A DNA stretch of 64,000 nt from Anthoceros angustus. Lineage: Eukaryota; Streptophyta; Anthocerotopsida; Anthocerotales; Anthocerotaceae. A program made the translations under genes and the position numbers. Location: positions 236,024 to 300,023 of the forward strand of contig MU008190.1 of assembly GCA_010909165.1 (NCBI GenBank). Direction: 5' to 3'. The notes under the pieces are model-generated. The model was not told where the DNA came from. It made no database searches and saw only the letters and a list, made by a program, of their open reading frames with translations. Below, piece by piece: positions 22,197-33,897 of this stretch; the stretch's first letter is position 1; the number at the start of each line of letters is the position of its first letter.

Positions 22197-24713
22197 TCAC
22201 ACGTTGAACCGAAACAACATGACGTCCCCTTCTTGAACCACGTATTCCTTGCCCTCAGATCTTAGCTGTACAGTGCCAACAGGGTCCTGTTAGAAGGTGG
22301 AGAAATTGGACTAGCACAATCATCGTCCCAGTTCTGTAAGGCAGAGAGGAGGCTTACCAAGCCCTTCTCCCTGGCAGCTGAAAGGGAGCCAGCTACGACG
22401 TAGTCCTTGTAAGCTACCTGTGAGCAGGCCAGTCATGGCAGTCGTAGCCGTTAGGAGTACACTTATCTTGATAAGTGACCAAGAATGCTGTTATATTGCA
22501 ACAGAAGGAATACTTACGGTCTCGGCTCTGATGAATCCCCTCTCAAAGTCGGTGTGGATGACACCTGCGGCTTGTGGGGCTGTCATGCCTGGATGAAAGG
22601 AGCAGTGCGGTTTAGACACTGTTTTGCTAAGAATCTGAAGATGCGTGCATGCAGCTGGAGAAGTTTAACTACCTTTGTGAATTGTCCATGCCTTCGTTTC
22701 CTGCATCGAAGAAGGCACAGAAGAGCTCCAATAAGTGGCATGAAAGGAACCTAGCTTTTGCCAACAGTGGAAATGTAGTGAGGTGACATACGAAAAAACT
22801 TACGGTCTCTGTCCACACACCTTTTCTCCCGAGGTGAAGTACGTTCGTAGACCTAAGAGGTTGTATGTGGCGCGAACAAGTGAGCCCAAACCCCCTTCAG
22901 ATACTCCAAGAGATGTCAGGTACTCTGTACGCTCTTCAGGATCGAGCTCCGAAAGTTCGGCCTCTACCTACAATGTGATTCGACATGACCACATTAGGAG
23001 ACATGTAAAGACGTAAAAGGGGAACCATTCTCAGTCAAGTAGACCACCAGATGGACAGTAGAAGCTGCCAGCTAACGACGAGGGGACATACCTGCGCTGA
23101 AACAACCACCACCTCCGAATTCAGGCTGTCAGCCACTTTCATCACTTTTTGAACATGTGTGTTGCCTGAAGGGTCAGCCAAGTCTGACTCTGCCACATTT
23201 GCTGCAAAAATGACTGGCTTCATTGTAAGCAGGCACAGCTGCTCCACTGCCTTCACCTCGTCCTCTGAAAGTGGAACTGCTCTTGCAGGCTTTCCTTCCA
23301 GCAAGGCATCGTTTATTCTCTGAAGAGCTGCAGCTTCCATCTCTTCCTGGAGTTGGCAACAAGGTCAGAACCGAGGCATTATACAGAGAAATTTAAATCC
23401 ATGCTCGTGTCGAGGTCAGAAATGATTTCATGACGTTTCAGCAGGACATAGGTTTCCTCCTTCGTCAAAAAAGACTTATGAACACCTTCTCCACACAACA
23501 CAGTTAATGAGAACCATACCAAGGAAATGGGAGCTGTGTGTACCTTTGCTTTGACCAAGGGATCTTTCACCCTTCCTTTCTTCAGCCTTTCCAATCTCTT
23601 CTCAATCTGCACTCACTTTCACATAAAAAACTTGCACAGTTTATACAGGAGACTAGTATCTGGGCTTGTGATTGCCAGAGAGAAAATGAAAGTCCTTCAC
23701 TGCCCCCACCTGAGAGAGATCAGCGAATGCTAGCTCCAAGTTGATTATATCAATGTCTGCCTCAGGATCCACCTTGCCGTTAACATGTACTACATCGTTG
23801 TCTTCGAAACACCGGACCACCTGCACAACAGCCTTTTGTCAAGAGTATAATTCCCCCGTTGACTGCAAGTTTAGATTATCTGAGGCATCTGGAGCAATGT
23901 AAAACCCCTAAAGAGCAGCACAACCTACTGTAGCTGCTGCTGTGGAGGTGTCTGACCTGTATGATACAGTCAACTTGTCGAATGTGCGAGAGGAATTTGT
24001 TGCCGAGACCCTAACACACCAAACAAACACACGCTGTTTATGGAATTGCAAGGAAGATCCATCATCAACACCCAGACCAAGAAGAAAATGGTTCACAAAC
24101 AGACCTCTCCTTGACTGGCACCCTTCACAAGCCCAGCGATGTCCACAAATTCTACACTTGTCGGCACTGTCTTCTGTGACTTGCTAAGCTGGGACAGGAC
24201 GTCCAGACGAGGGTCTGGCACCGCTACCACCCCAACATTTGGCTCGATTGTGCAGAAGGGGAAGTTCGCTGCTTGTGCTTTGCCATTTTCGACCTGCAGG
24301 CACCTCCATGTCACCAGAAAGAGCACCGAGATTGCAGATTCCATGCAGGGTTCAGAACTGGTGCATCGGGCCGTCAAGAACATCTAAGTGCATACCAAGG
24401 CGTTGAACAGCGTGGACTTCCCCACGTTTGGCAGCCCAACTATGCCAGTCTTCAAGCTCATGCTGATTCTATCGCTGCCACCGGATGACCATCTCATCTG
24501 CTCCGAGAACCTGAATCCTCCTCTTAAGCCATCACACCACGGTAGCAGAGAGCTGGCTCGGTTGATGCCCGAGAAATGCTGAGAAAGGGAAGAAAGGGAG
24601 AAACAACCAGCCGAAATCCTGACATGCTGCCTTGCCAATGTTGCCACAGCTGGAACTCCACGAGACAAACACTGAATTGGCAGCTGCGCAGCTGCTCCGG
24701 CAGCAACAGCCAT
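22197..24713 (-). CDS. Organellar YchF/Obg-like ribosome-associated ATPase
   Basis: Eleven exons read in frame on the minus strand: 24396-24713, 24105-24293, 23957-24010, 23710-23820, 23544-23606, 23092-23346, 22821-22967, 22673-22700, 22518-22588, 22358-22417, 22197-22286. They give about 461 residues, against roughly 360 for bacterial YchF. The extra 85-90 N-terminal residues are Ser/Arg/Ala-rich with few acids, like a plastid or mitochondrial targeting peptide. G1 is GLPNVGKS (about residue 93), switch regions [12 protein letters not shown] and [10 protein letters not shown] follow, and G4 is NVAE, the YchF-type variant associated with ATP rather than GTP preference. The protein ends in the TGS domain [14 protein letters not shown]. 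YchF proteins bind ribosomes and respond to stress; targeting to one or both organelles is inference. The ATG at 24,713 was chosen because an in-frame stop lies just upstream. Confidence 0.92.
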
Positions 24714-25572
24714 CGCACCCACAGCTGCTATCCCCGCGGGCTATGCCTCTATCCACTGGCTGGCTTCAGTGCCTCATCCTTGGAGGACGCCTCCATCGGT
24801 AACGCTCTGGACGGAGGACAGCATTGGACGCACTTGTGGATTTCCAAGCTCAGATTTGATGGGTGTTTGATTAGCGTACCCAAAAAAGACCATGTGGAGC
24901 GCGTCAGTTTGTGAAGGATTTTCAAGTGTCCCGGCAGCTATCATCAATATCTACCAAGATCGCTGATGAGCCCACGCAGGCTCCACAGAGTACATACATT
25001 TCACGATAAAGGAAAGGGGAATTCAACTATATTACGTACATGATCTGTCTGCCAACACGAGGATGTGGGTCTGCATGTTCCGACCAGCTGAAAATTCACA
25101 GCTACTGGCATCAACTACCTAATCCATTACATCATCTAGCTTCGACAGCACAGTGTGAATGAACGGACGTCCGTGCTCGTCTCAAACTTGGGCTTGAGAA
25201 AAAATCTGGCTGGTCCAAGGAACTGATAAATATGAATTGTGTGCACTCAAAGAAGTACCTGTCGGTACTGAAAGATAGACGGAGCAGATCGCTTCCAGCA
25301 CTTGGGTTGAGAGGGAACTCTTCGGTCTGGGGGAAATCCTAGACCATTCTCAACACCGAATCAAACACAACGAACCAGTGTACAAGTCCTGATCAACATG
25401 ACAGGAGCTCAAAAACCATGACAGTCCCTCTGACGCAACCACCCAAAACTTTTAGCATTTGCACGTCTCTGGGAAGAGATTCAGATGAATGGCAGGCTTT
25501 ATTCACGGTCCCATCCGTGATCAAATTAGCTTACGAATCCATGTAGATACAAGTTAGATAGGGGAAGGCAGG
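24714..25572. other. YchF upstream region and LRX 3' flank
   Basis: No coding sequence recognised. It holds the promoter side of the YchF gene and the likely 3' untranslated region of the LRX gene. Confidence 0.4.
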
Positions 25573-28500
25573 CTAGGCAATGAGAGGTGGAGGTGGGGGA
25601 GTGGAACCATGGGATGCTTTGGGTGGTGCCGTCCAGTGACGTCCAGGAGGACGAGCTCGAGGAGGTTCTTGGGGTGGAGGAGTCCACTGACGTGGTGGAG
25701 GAATCCTGTGATGTCGGGGAGGACTAGCGTGAGGGGGATGTGAGGGTGGTGGAGACTCTTGTTGAGGTGGCGGGGTGAGTGGCGGGGGAGGGGAGAGCTT
25801 GGAGGTTCTGCATGTGGTGGAGGAGGCGGGGGTGAGGACACAGGACCTGGTGCAGGCAGGTGACATTGACTGGTGGAGGTGGCGGGGGTGGTGGAGGAGA
25901 AGAAACAGGAGGTTGTGTTGGAGGCTCCACGACTGGTGGAGGTGGTGGCAGGGGAGAAGAAACAGGAGGTTGTGTTGGAGGCTCCACGACTGGTGGAGGT
26001 GGTGGCGGGGAGAAGAGACAGGAGGCGGAGGTGGTGGTGGTGGTGAGGTAGAGTTGGATGGCGGGGGTGGTGGTGGGGAGAAGAGACAGGAGGGGTGGTG
26101 GTGGATGGCGGTCGTGTTCGGGTGGAGGTGCAGGAGGGTAGAGATAGATGGCGGGGGTGGTGGGGGAGAAGAGACAGGAGGAGGTGGTGGTGGTGGTGAA
26201 TGGTGGTGTTTTGGTGGAGGTGCAGGAGGGGTAGAGATAGATGGCGGAGGTGGTGGGGGAGAAGAGACAGGAGGAGGGGGTGCTGGTGGTGAATGGTGGT
26301 GGTTTGGTGGAGGTGCAGGAGGGGTAGAGATGGATGGCGGAGGTGGTGGGGGAGGAGGATGACGATAGTGCTTGGGTGGTGGAGTAGGAGGTTGGACTTG
26401 AGGAGTAGGCACCGGAGGTGTCAGAGGCACCGGTGGAGGAGGAGACGGAGACTGAGGTTGAGGAGAGGGTGGTGTGATGGTCGGAGGTGGCGGAGGTGGC
26501 GGAGGTGACGGGGGAGAGGAAACAGGAACGGGCGGCGGAGGTGGTGGTGAAAGCGGGGCGACAGGGCCAGGTGCTGGTGGGGAAGAATTGGTTGGAGGAG
26601 CCGGGGGAAAAAAGGGAGTGGGAGTGGGAGTGGGAGCCGGAGTGGGAGAAATGGGAGTAGGGGCAGGAGCAGGTGGAGAAACAGGGGGAGCAGGGGGAGA
26701 CACAGGGGGAGCAGGAGGAGAAACAGGGGGAGACGCAGGAGACACGGGCGGAGCAGGAGGAGATGGGTTTGAAGGAGAAGGCGGGACAACGGGAGGAGGG
26801 GCAGGAGCAGGAGAAGTAGGTCCTGGAGCTGGGGCTGGAGCGTTTGGTGCTGGACCTGAAGCTGGCACACTAGGGTATGGAACTGGGGTGGGAGCACTTG
26901 GGGCTGGAGTGGGAGCACTTGGGGCTGGAGTGGGAGCACTTGGGGCTGGAGTGGGAGCATAGGGGGATGGAGCAGGAACTGGCGCGGGAGAGCCAACAGG
27001 TGGAACATAAATCGGAGGCCCTCTTGGAGTATGATGGTGAGGAGGGGGAGGTGGGGGATTAACAGGAGGTGGAGGAGGTGGAGATGGTGGTGGAGGTGGT
27101 GGTGGGGGAGGAGGTGGAGATTGCACCGGCGGAGGAGGTGATTTGTGTCCATGCTGCGGAGATTTAGGGAGGAGAGAGAACTGGGACTGGAGGTGGAGGA
27201 GAAACTGGTGGGGTGGAGGAGGGAAACAACAGGCAGTGGTGGTGGTGGAGAAAGGACAGGTGGTGGTGGTGGTGGAGAAAGAACAGGCAGTGGTGGTGGT
27301 GGTGGTGGTGGTGGTGGTGGTGGTGGTGGTGGTGGAGGAGAAAGAACAGGCGGTGGTGGTGGTGGTGGAGGGAAAGAACAGGTGGAGGTGGTGGTGGAGG
27401 TGAAGGAACAGGTGGTGGGGGAGGAGGAGAGTAAACCGGAGGAGGTGGTGGAGGAGGAGAGTAAACGGGTGGTGGTGGTGGTGGAGGAGGAGAGTAGACG
27501 GGTGGTGGTGGTGGAGGAGGAGGAGGAGAGTAAACAGGAGGCGGCGGTGGGGGAGAGTAAACAGGAGGTGGACGAGGAGGAGATGGGGACTTGGGACTAG
27601 GAGGGGATGGCGGGGAAGGAGGAGCCGGAGGCGGAGTGTTGTAGAATTTCTGGCATGTCTTCTCAGACTTCTGGTCTTCAGAGCCTGGTATGCAATTACC
27701 CTGAAAAACAATGATGCCGCTGACAGCAAGAGGATCGCACTCCGAGCTGGCTCCGTTGAAGAAGTTGTTGGACAGCGTCAGGTTCTGGATGTTGGGCAAG
27801 GTGCACACATCCGCTCCCACAGTCCCGAACAGCTTATTCCCAGCCACATTCAACACCTCCAAGCTGGTCATGTTGCCTATGGAATCCGGCAGAGCGCTCT
27901 GCAACTTGTTCTTGCTGACGTCGAACACCGTCACATTCTGCAAGTTCCCGATGGAGTCGGGGATGTCTCCGACGATCTTGTTGTTGAGGAACAGGATCTG
28001 GTTGAGCGTTCTGGACATGTTCCCGATGGTGTCGGGAATGCCTCCCTTCAGCTTGTTGTTGGCCAGCACCAGCACGGACACCGGCGAGCTGCCCAGCGAG
28101 TCTGGAATCCCCCCCTTGAAGTGGTTGTTGTTCAGAAACAACGCATCCAGGTTCTTCTCGAAGATCTCGGGAGGAATGTCGCCCTTGAACTTATTAAACC
28201 TGATGTCCAGAAAGATGAGGCTGGGAAGCTCCAAGACCACCAGGGGGAATTTCCCCGACAGCTGATTGTTACTCACATCCAGCTCGTACAGCAGCTTCAG
28301 ATGCTTGAAACTCTCCGGCAGCGTCCCCGTGAAGTTGTTGGTGTTGAGATGCAACAGCGCCAGATCCGTGAGCAGGCCAAGCTCCTCCACCAAGCGTCCC
28401 GCCAGCAGCGCATGGTTCAGGTCGATCCCCGCCACCACATCAATAGACGGATCATCCAGCGCAGCCTCGCAGAAAACTCCGTCGTAGCTGCACACGTCCC

Positions 28501-29096
28501 TGCCCACCCAGCTCCCTGTGATGTTCAAAGGATCCGCCGTGATCGCCTTCTTCCATGCCTGCAGCGCAATGTAGGCATACAGCAACCTCCTGCTCTGCCT
28601 GTGATGCCCCACCCCAGGCGGGTGATGCCCCACGCCCGGCGGATGGTGTCCTACACCTGGTGGATGGTGGCCTACGCCTGGAGGATGATGCCCCACCCCA
28701 GGCGGGTGATGCCCCCATCCAGGAGGACCGCTTACCCCTACAACTCTAGCCTTTACACTACCTTCTACACCTGAGAAATCTGCAGCATCCCAACACATGC
28801 AGACAAACAAAACACGAAGCAACGATGGATCAGCACACGAACAACACAAAAAGAAAATCAAGACCGACCCACACCGAGATCCGTATGCAAGAAACAGCGC
28901 AAGAACCGGAGCCCAAGGCAACGCTATGCGACAGCCTCCCCCTCGGGGGAAGACAAGAAACCCACAAAAACCCACATCGCCAAAGAAGCGAGCGTCTCCA
29001 AAGCACGAGCTGGGTACCTTGCGCAGCAGCAAGAAAGGAAAGCGAGCTGCAGATGAGCAAGAGCACCACGGCCAGAGCGCCCCGCTGGGGCGTCAT
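25573..29096 (-). CDS. LRX: Leucine-rich repeat extensin (LRX), extensin part with frame breaks
   Basis: LRX proteins are wall-anchored partners of RALF peptides controlling cell-wall integrity. Exon 1 (29018-29096) encodes a signal peptide (MTPQRGALAVVLLLICSSLS...) and joins in frame to exon 2 starting at 28,779. Exon 2 opens with five HHPPGVG-type repeats, then the N-terminal LRX block (YIALQAWKKAI, CSYDGVFC) and about ten LRRs (LDVSNNQLSGKFP, LFLNNNHFKGGIPDSLG, IGNLQNVTVFDVSKN), ending at CDPLAVSGIIVF...CIPG and CQKFYN. The extensin tail (PPPVYSPPPP, later APTPAPS and KHHHSPPPPPP) starts near 27,640. The LRR frame changes near 27,370 through a single missing base relative to neighbouring repeats and reaches a stop at 27,164. 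Pro-rich coding resumes in another frame down to 25,573, with more breaks near 26,140 and 26,020. The signal-LRR half is sound. The tail may be a real decayed module, or carry assembly errors in simple repeats. Confidence 0.8.
27235..27425. repeat. (GGT)n-rich array in extensin coding region
   Basis: Long GGT/GGA runs code for poly-proline on the minus strand. The longest uninterrupted run is about 27,290-27,333. Replication slippage or assembly collapse here could account for the local loss of frame. Confidence 0.85.
28598..28722 (-). repeat. 21-bp coding repeat (HHPPGVG) in LRX
   Basis: Five to six tandem 21-bp units code for the heptad His-His-Pro-Pro-Gly-Val-Gly between the signal peptide and the LRR domain. 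Units vary at silent positions, which indicates an older array kept in frame. Confidence 0.85.
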
Positions 29097-31060
29097 GGGA
29101 GGATCTGCCAGCAGCCGCGGCAGCGCCGAGCCCCGGAGGCAATGCAGGTCCGCTGCTGCAGCTGTTTGTGCTCCACACTCTCCCCGGCTACCACATCTCA
29201 CGCCGCCATCGTTCTTTCTGCTTCGACATGTCGCCGCCCGAGCTCCTGGGCCTTCCGTCTTCCTCCCTGCCTCTCCCCGCTCCCCCGCCTCGCCTGCCCC
29301 TGTACCGGCAAATCGGTAGCAGCAGCGGCGCTGCTTCCCGGGCCTGTGGGCGACTGCGCCCGATCGCGTCCCTCCCTCTCCCCGCAACTCCGCGCTTGCT
29401 TCACCTTCTTCGATCAATGCGCGCACCGATCTTTAGCCCGCTCTCCTCGCCGCGGCTTCGTCTTTCAAGGAGCCATGGCGCCTTCTGCACTCACTGCGCC
29501 AGGCCTGGGCAGGCCCGGGCCCGACACTGGAGCTGCTGCGACCGGCGGTCGCCGACCCGCTCCCGCCAGGCTGCAGCCCACCGGGGCCGGCCTGCCCGGG
29601 ACGCCGGGACCGGGTGGCGGGCCTCCCCGGGCCGCAGCTTCGGAGCTGCCGCCCCACGTAGTCCCACCTGCGAACTCAACGAGCACAGTAAGTCTAAAAA
29701 CTGCATTTACCGCAACCCGCCCTCCCTTTGACCCGCGGTAGGCGCAAGCGCGGTGTTTACCATCGCCGGGAAGCCCGGCCCCGCCAGGCGCAACCGGCGC
29801 AACCGGCGCAACCAGGCGATGGTGCAATGATGGGGACTCGCCCCCCGTGCCCTGCGGCGTCCCGCCAATTCAATTCGCCCTCGCCCCCCATTATGGGCTG
29901 CTTCAAACGTTTACGCGTCCTGTGAGTGGCTAGGATCGGCTACATGCGGCACTGTGCTTACCGGAATGGTTGGGACCCCAGCCTGCGAACCCAGGCGTTC
30001 GCGGTTCGAATCCCGCAACGCCACGCGCTTACGCCACGGTGCTGTTGACCTCATGACTGACCTTGACAAGTACGACTGGCTAACTTTCCGTTATAGCCTC
30101 CCCCTCCTTAACTGTAATAAGGCAGCTGCACGATAGTTAGAGAGGCGTGCACGAACAAATGATCATGCGAGCTGTGCAAACTAACCTACTCGCGAGGCTC
30201 TGTTTGGAGAGAGGCTCTCTCTGTTCGGAAGGGAAGGGAAGGGAAAGGAAAGGAAAGGGTAAAGGGTGATGAAGGAGCCGAGCGACGAAAAGAGCCGAGC
30301 CCCACCGACAAGAGCGGCAATGAGGGGCATGCGCTGCAGGGGGCTGTGCGCTGCTCCGCTCACTGCCCCGCCCCGTGCTCACCTACCCTGTTTATGACCT
30401 CCCCCACGCCCCCGTCCCGTCACTCCCGTGCCAGGCACTGCAATTGCCATTGCCATTGCCATTTCGGCGCCACCACATTTTCATAATTTGTAATTAATAA
30501 TTCTTCGGAGCAGGGACACCGACACCTGCCAGTGCTCTGTCCTCCCCATGTGCCTCACGAGTACCGGCTGCCACCAGCTGTCAATTGGGAGCACATGGCT
30601 TGTCTCTGGTTCGATCTCGCCTATTTCGCTGCTTTTCTCCTCAAAATCGCAATCCACACGGATCGGCGATCGCCCGAGTGCTTCTTCTTTACAAAATTGT
30701 GGGATAAAAGTTTGGGGCAAGAGAATCTTCTGTCTTAGACTGAAAACGTGTTATAAATTTGGACATGAAATCTGAAGGTGAACAATATGAGCCCCCATAT
30801 TCCTTTTGGTGTTCGGCTGGTTCTAGCTTGTGAAGAGAGGTGGGCCACTCTCTTGTCCAATAACATGTTCTTCAAGATTTTCACAATTGCCTTCAACTAT
30901 TATTTGTTTGAAGCATTTGCACCACCCTTACCACCTACTACTAGAACATCTTCTTTGGCTTGCGCTCCATGGCTATTTTAAAATATGAAGGAAGGAATAT
31001 TCATTGACTCCTCAAAGATTTGTACAATAAGAATTTACTAAAAAGAGAGACTATGAATTC
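29097..31060. other. LRX upstream region; gene-free up to NDB 3' end
   Basis: No conserved protein recognised; long open frames at 29,100-29,740 are GC-rich and antisense to one another, without motifs. 29,940-30,030 holds a tRNA-like stretch with a perfect RNA polymerase III box B (GGTTCGAATCC at about 30,003). A purine run (GGGAAGGGAAA) lies at 30,228-30,262, and AT-rich DNA begins at about 30,700. Confidence 0.45.
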
Positions 31061-33897
31061 TTACATGCGACTTGAATCTCTACCAAAAATAAGTTTTTTT
31101 GTCCAATCAAATACCACAAGTGCTCTCGTACGCCAGCTTACTTGCTTGCTGATAAATTTAAATATACCATTGATAAGATTTTTTATATGTTTGATAAAAA
31201 AGAAAAATTAAGTAAAATATTAGCAACAAGATTCTACCTTGCATATACTGAATACCATAACCATTGGGTGCTATGACCAATTGACACCCAATCTCCAGGA
31301 AGTTCTGCAGCAGCTTGCTCTCCTCCTAGTGGAGCAAATTGTCCAAAATGCTGATATCTAAAACGGAAAAAAAAATTGTGTGTGCTTAAACAAATAAATA
31401 TATATATTTATGAATACATATCAATTCTACCTTTCATAAAAATCATAAAAAGTATGTCAAATTAGTAACAGTACTGAAAGGGCTGAAATCGATGTCTGCC
31501 AGATCCTCGTATACGCATAGGACCAACAGGGGCCTCACCAATAATTGCCATATGGTTGAAACAACTTGCAAGATATGCACCTTGTTGAGAAGCTACCTAT
31601 AATCAAAGTGACATGGTTATAATCAATTGGAAAATTATGAATAAAAATATATCTATTTAATAAATCATAATTTGGACTGGTATAAAACCTGAGCTGTGGC
31701 AGGTAGAGTTTTCATTTGTGAATCTACATGACTTATTGCTTTCTTGAACTGTTCAATATTAAGTTGAACTCCATTATTTCTTGCAAGAGAAGGGTCCAAA
31801 AGCTTTGTAATATCTTGTAAATGACTACGTTTGAGATAAATATCAATTTGTGGATATCTTCCTCGAATGTCGTCTACAACATCAGTAAATTCTTGCAAAC
31901 TAAGTGTTCCAGATTTATCTTTATCTGCCAACTTGAAGAGATACGATATGTCTTCCTACATACATGGAGCAATAAACTCTTTTCATTATCAATATCATGA
32001 CTTTGGTTTCAAATCGCTTGTCATTTCTCCAATTCTCATGTACCGTGATTCTCCGTTGTTCAATTGTTGCACAATCCCCAATGGCAAATGCCTCATTACT
32101 CCCTTTTACTCGAAGCCATTCATCAGTTGCCAGAGCTCGTCTATCTGTCTGTATTCATAGCAGTTTTATGTGATTTTTATTTTTAAATACTGAAAATAAG
32201 AATTATATGATGAAGTTAAGTTGAGAAAACATACTTGACCAATTTGTGCCATAAAGTCAGCAATCATTGGTCGTGTTCCTATCCCTGTTGACCAAACCAC
32301 CATTCCGTATGGAAGTTTTATGTTCGTTTTGGTTGCCTTTTCGATAAAGCTTATTTCTTTATCACCAATGGCAAGAACCCTACAGCCTAGCCGTACATCC
32401 ACACCATCCCTTCTAAACTTCCTCTCTGCAAATTGACTAATCCGTTCATCAAATCTGCAAAATGTAAGAACTGATATCATGTGATTGACATAATATGTTT
32501 CAATATATACACAAATCAGATAAAACCCAATGATTACTTACGTATTAAGAATATGATCCGCAGATTGTAGCACGGTAATTTTTACATAATTTAGTAAGTG
32601 TGGATAAAGTATTAACAAGTCATCTTGAATCAAATCATGCAACTCTGCACCAAACTCTACTCCCGTTGGGCCACCTCCTACTATGACAAAATGTAATAAT
32701 TTTGATTTCTCCTCTTTTGACAAATGTGGCAAACTAGCACTTTCAAAACAATCTAGTATGGTTTCCCGTATCCTCTTAGCATGTTCTACTTCCTGCATCA
32801 ATATAGAATTGACTAATTACCACATATGCAAACTTTGAAGCCCACTCAAAGACATTATTAAGTTATACCTTTAGAAAATGACAATATTCAACAACGCCTG
32901 GAGTGCCAAAAGTGTTAGGCTCAGCTCCAACAGCAACAACCAAATAGTCATAGCTCATAGAGAATTCTTCTTTTCCTTCAATTTTGATAGCTGATACATC
33001 CCTACAGTGAACTTTTTTATTTGCTGCATCTATCTTGAAACACTTGGCTTCAATAAATGAAGCCTGTTTATCAGTCTGTCAAAATATCATAATCAGGGTT
33101 AGAATTGTAGAGCCTCAAAAGTTTTTCTTTTTCCCTGTCATTCATCAATATATACACTTTGAAACAAAATCAACCAACATTTTGGAGAAGCCTTCGAATT
33201 GGTTCAACAATACTTCGTGACTCCACAGTCCCAGCAGTAACACTGGGTAGTAAAGGAGTGAAAACAAAATAATTGCGAGGGGAGATGATATAGACGTCAT
33301 ATAGAGTTGTATCTAGTTCCTTTAGAAAACTGATGCCACCCCATCCTGTGCCTAAGAGAATAACTTTCTTTCTATCTGCAGGGTTCTTGACAAGTTGGTC
33401 ACGATGCTCCGTAGGAGCCCCATCTGCCAGCCCAAGATATCCGCCAATTAACCCACTGCCAAGAAAAACCAAGCGTCGGTTTCTTGTGAAAATCAAACAA
33501 CGTGGAACTTTGTTTCTCCGCTTTCCATGTCCCTTTAGAAGATGCCAAATTTCGCTCTAGTGTGTAACCTGTCAAGAGAGAGCTTTTCACGATCTAGACT
33601 TTTGCCGACCTGGGTGCGGTGAAAGATTTTGCAATTGAGGCAAAACTCGTCTTTCCTGCTAATTGATCAACATTCATGCATGAGGTGGGGGACGACATGG
33701 ATAGTGCACCTAGCTGCCACGGCCAGAAGCCAGGAAGATCGTCTTCTGTGAAACGGTGGTTTTGAGCGTCCAACCCATCCGGGAGGAGGAGGCAAAGGGC
33801 GCTGCAGTATGACTCCTCCTCTTGCATTTGCAGAAGTGGCATGAAAGTAGCGAATGGTAGTGACAGCGCCACGGGCTTTGAGAGCGCACGATGCCAT
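31061..33897 (-). CDS. NDB1: External type II NAD(P)H dehydrogenase with EF-hand (NDB1-like)
   Basis: Non-proton-pumping mitochondrial enzyme oxidising cytosolic NAD(P)H and reducing ubiquinone. Ten exons join in frame: 33710-33897, 33179-33482, 32869-33075, 32542-32792, 32235-32454, 32044-32148, 31689-31955, 31475-31596, 31238-31357, 31061-31148, for about 623 residues. The first exon gives a basic, acid-free presequence ([19 protein letters not shown]...), and its phase fits exon 2. FAD site GTGWGG and nucleotide site [13 protein letters not shown] are intact. The residue ending the second beta strand is Gln ([11 protein letters not shown]), which in plant NDBs goes with NADPH preference; Glu marks NADH enzymes. 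An EF-hand [12 protein letters not shown] is inserted between the second fold and the C-terminus, as in Ca2+-dependent NDBs. The C-terminus ([28 protein letters not shown]) is the usual membrane-associating end. Codons and introns are far more AT-rich than in neighbouring genes. Exon 1 is the least certain part. Confidence 0.9.

Noticed and set aside
25775-27600. Long Gly-rich open frames on the plus strand
   Set aside because: They are antisense shadows of the GGT-rich extensin coding region of the LRX gene and carry no domain.
28797-29741. 314-codon plus-strand open frame upstream of LRX
   Set aside because: Antisense to LRX exon 1 and its intron; low-complexity Arg/Pro/Ala sequence in GC-rich DNA.
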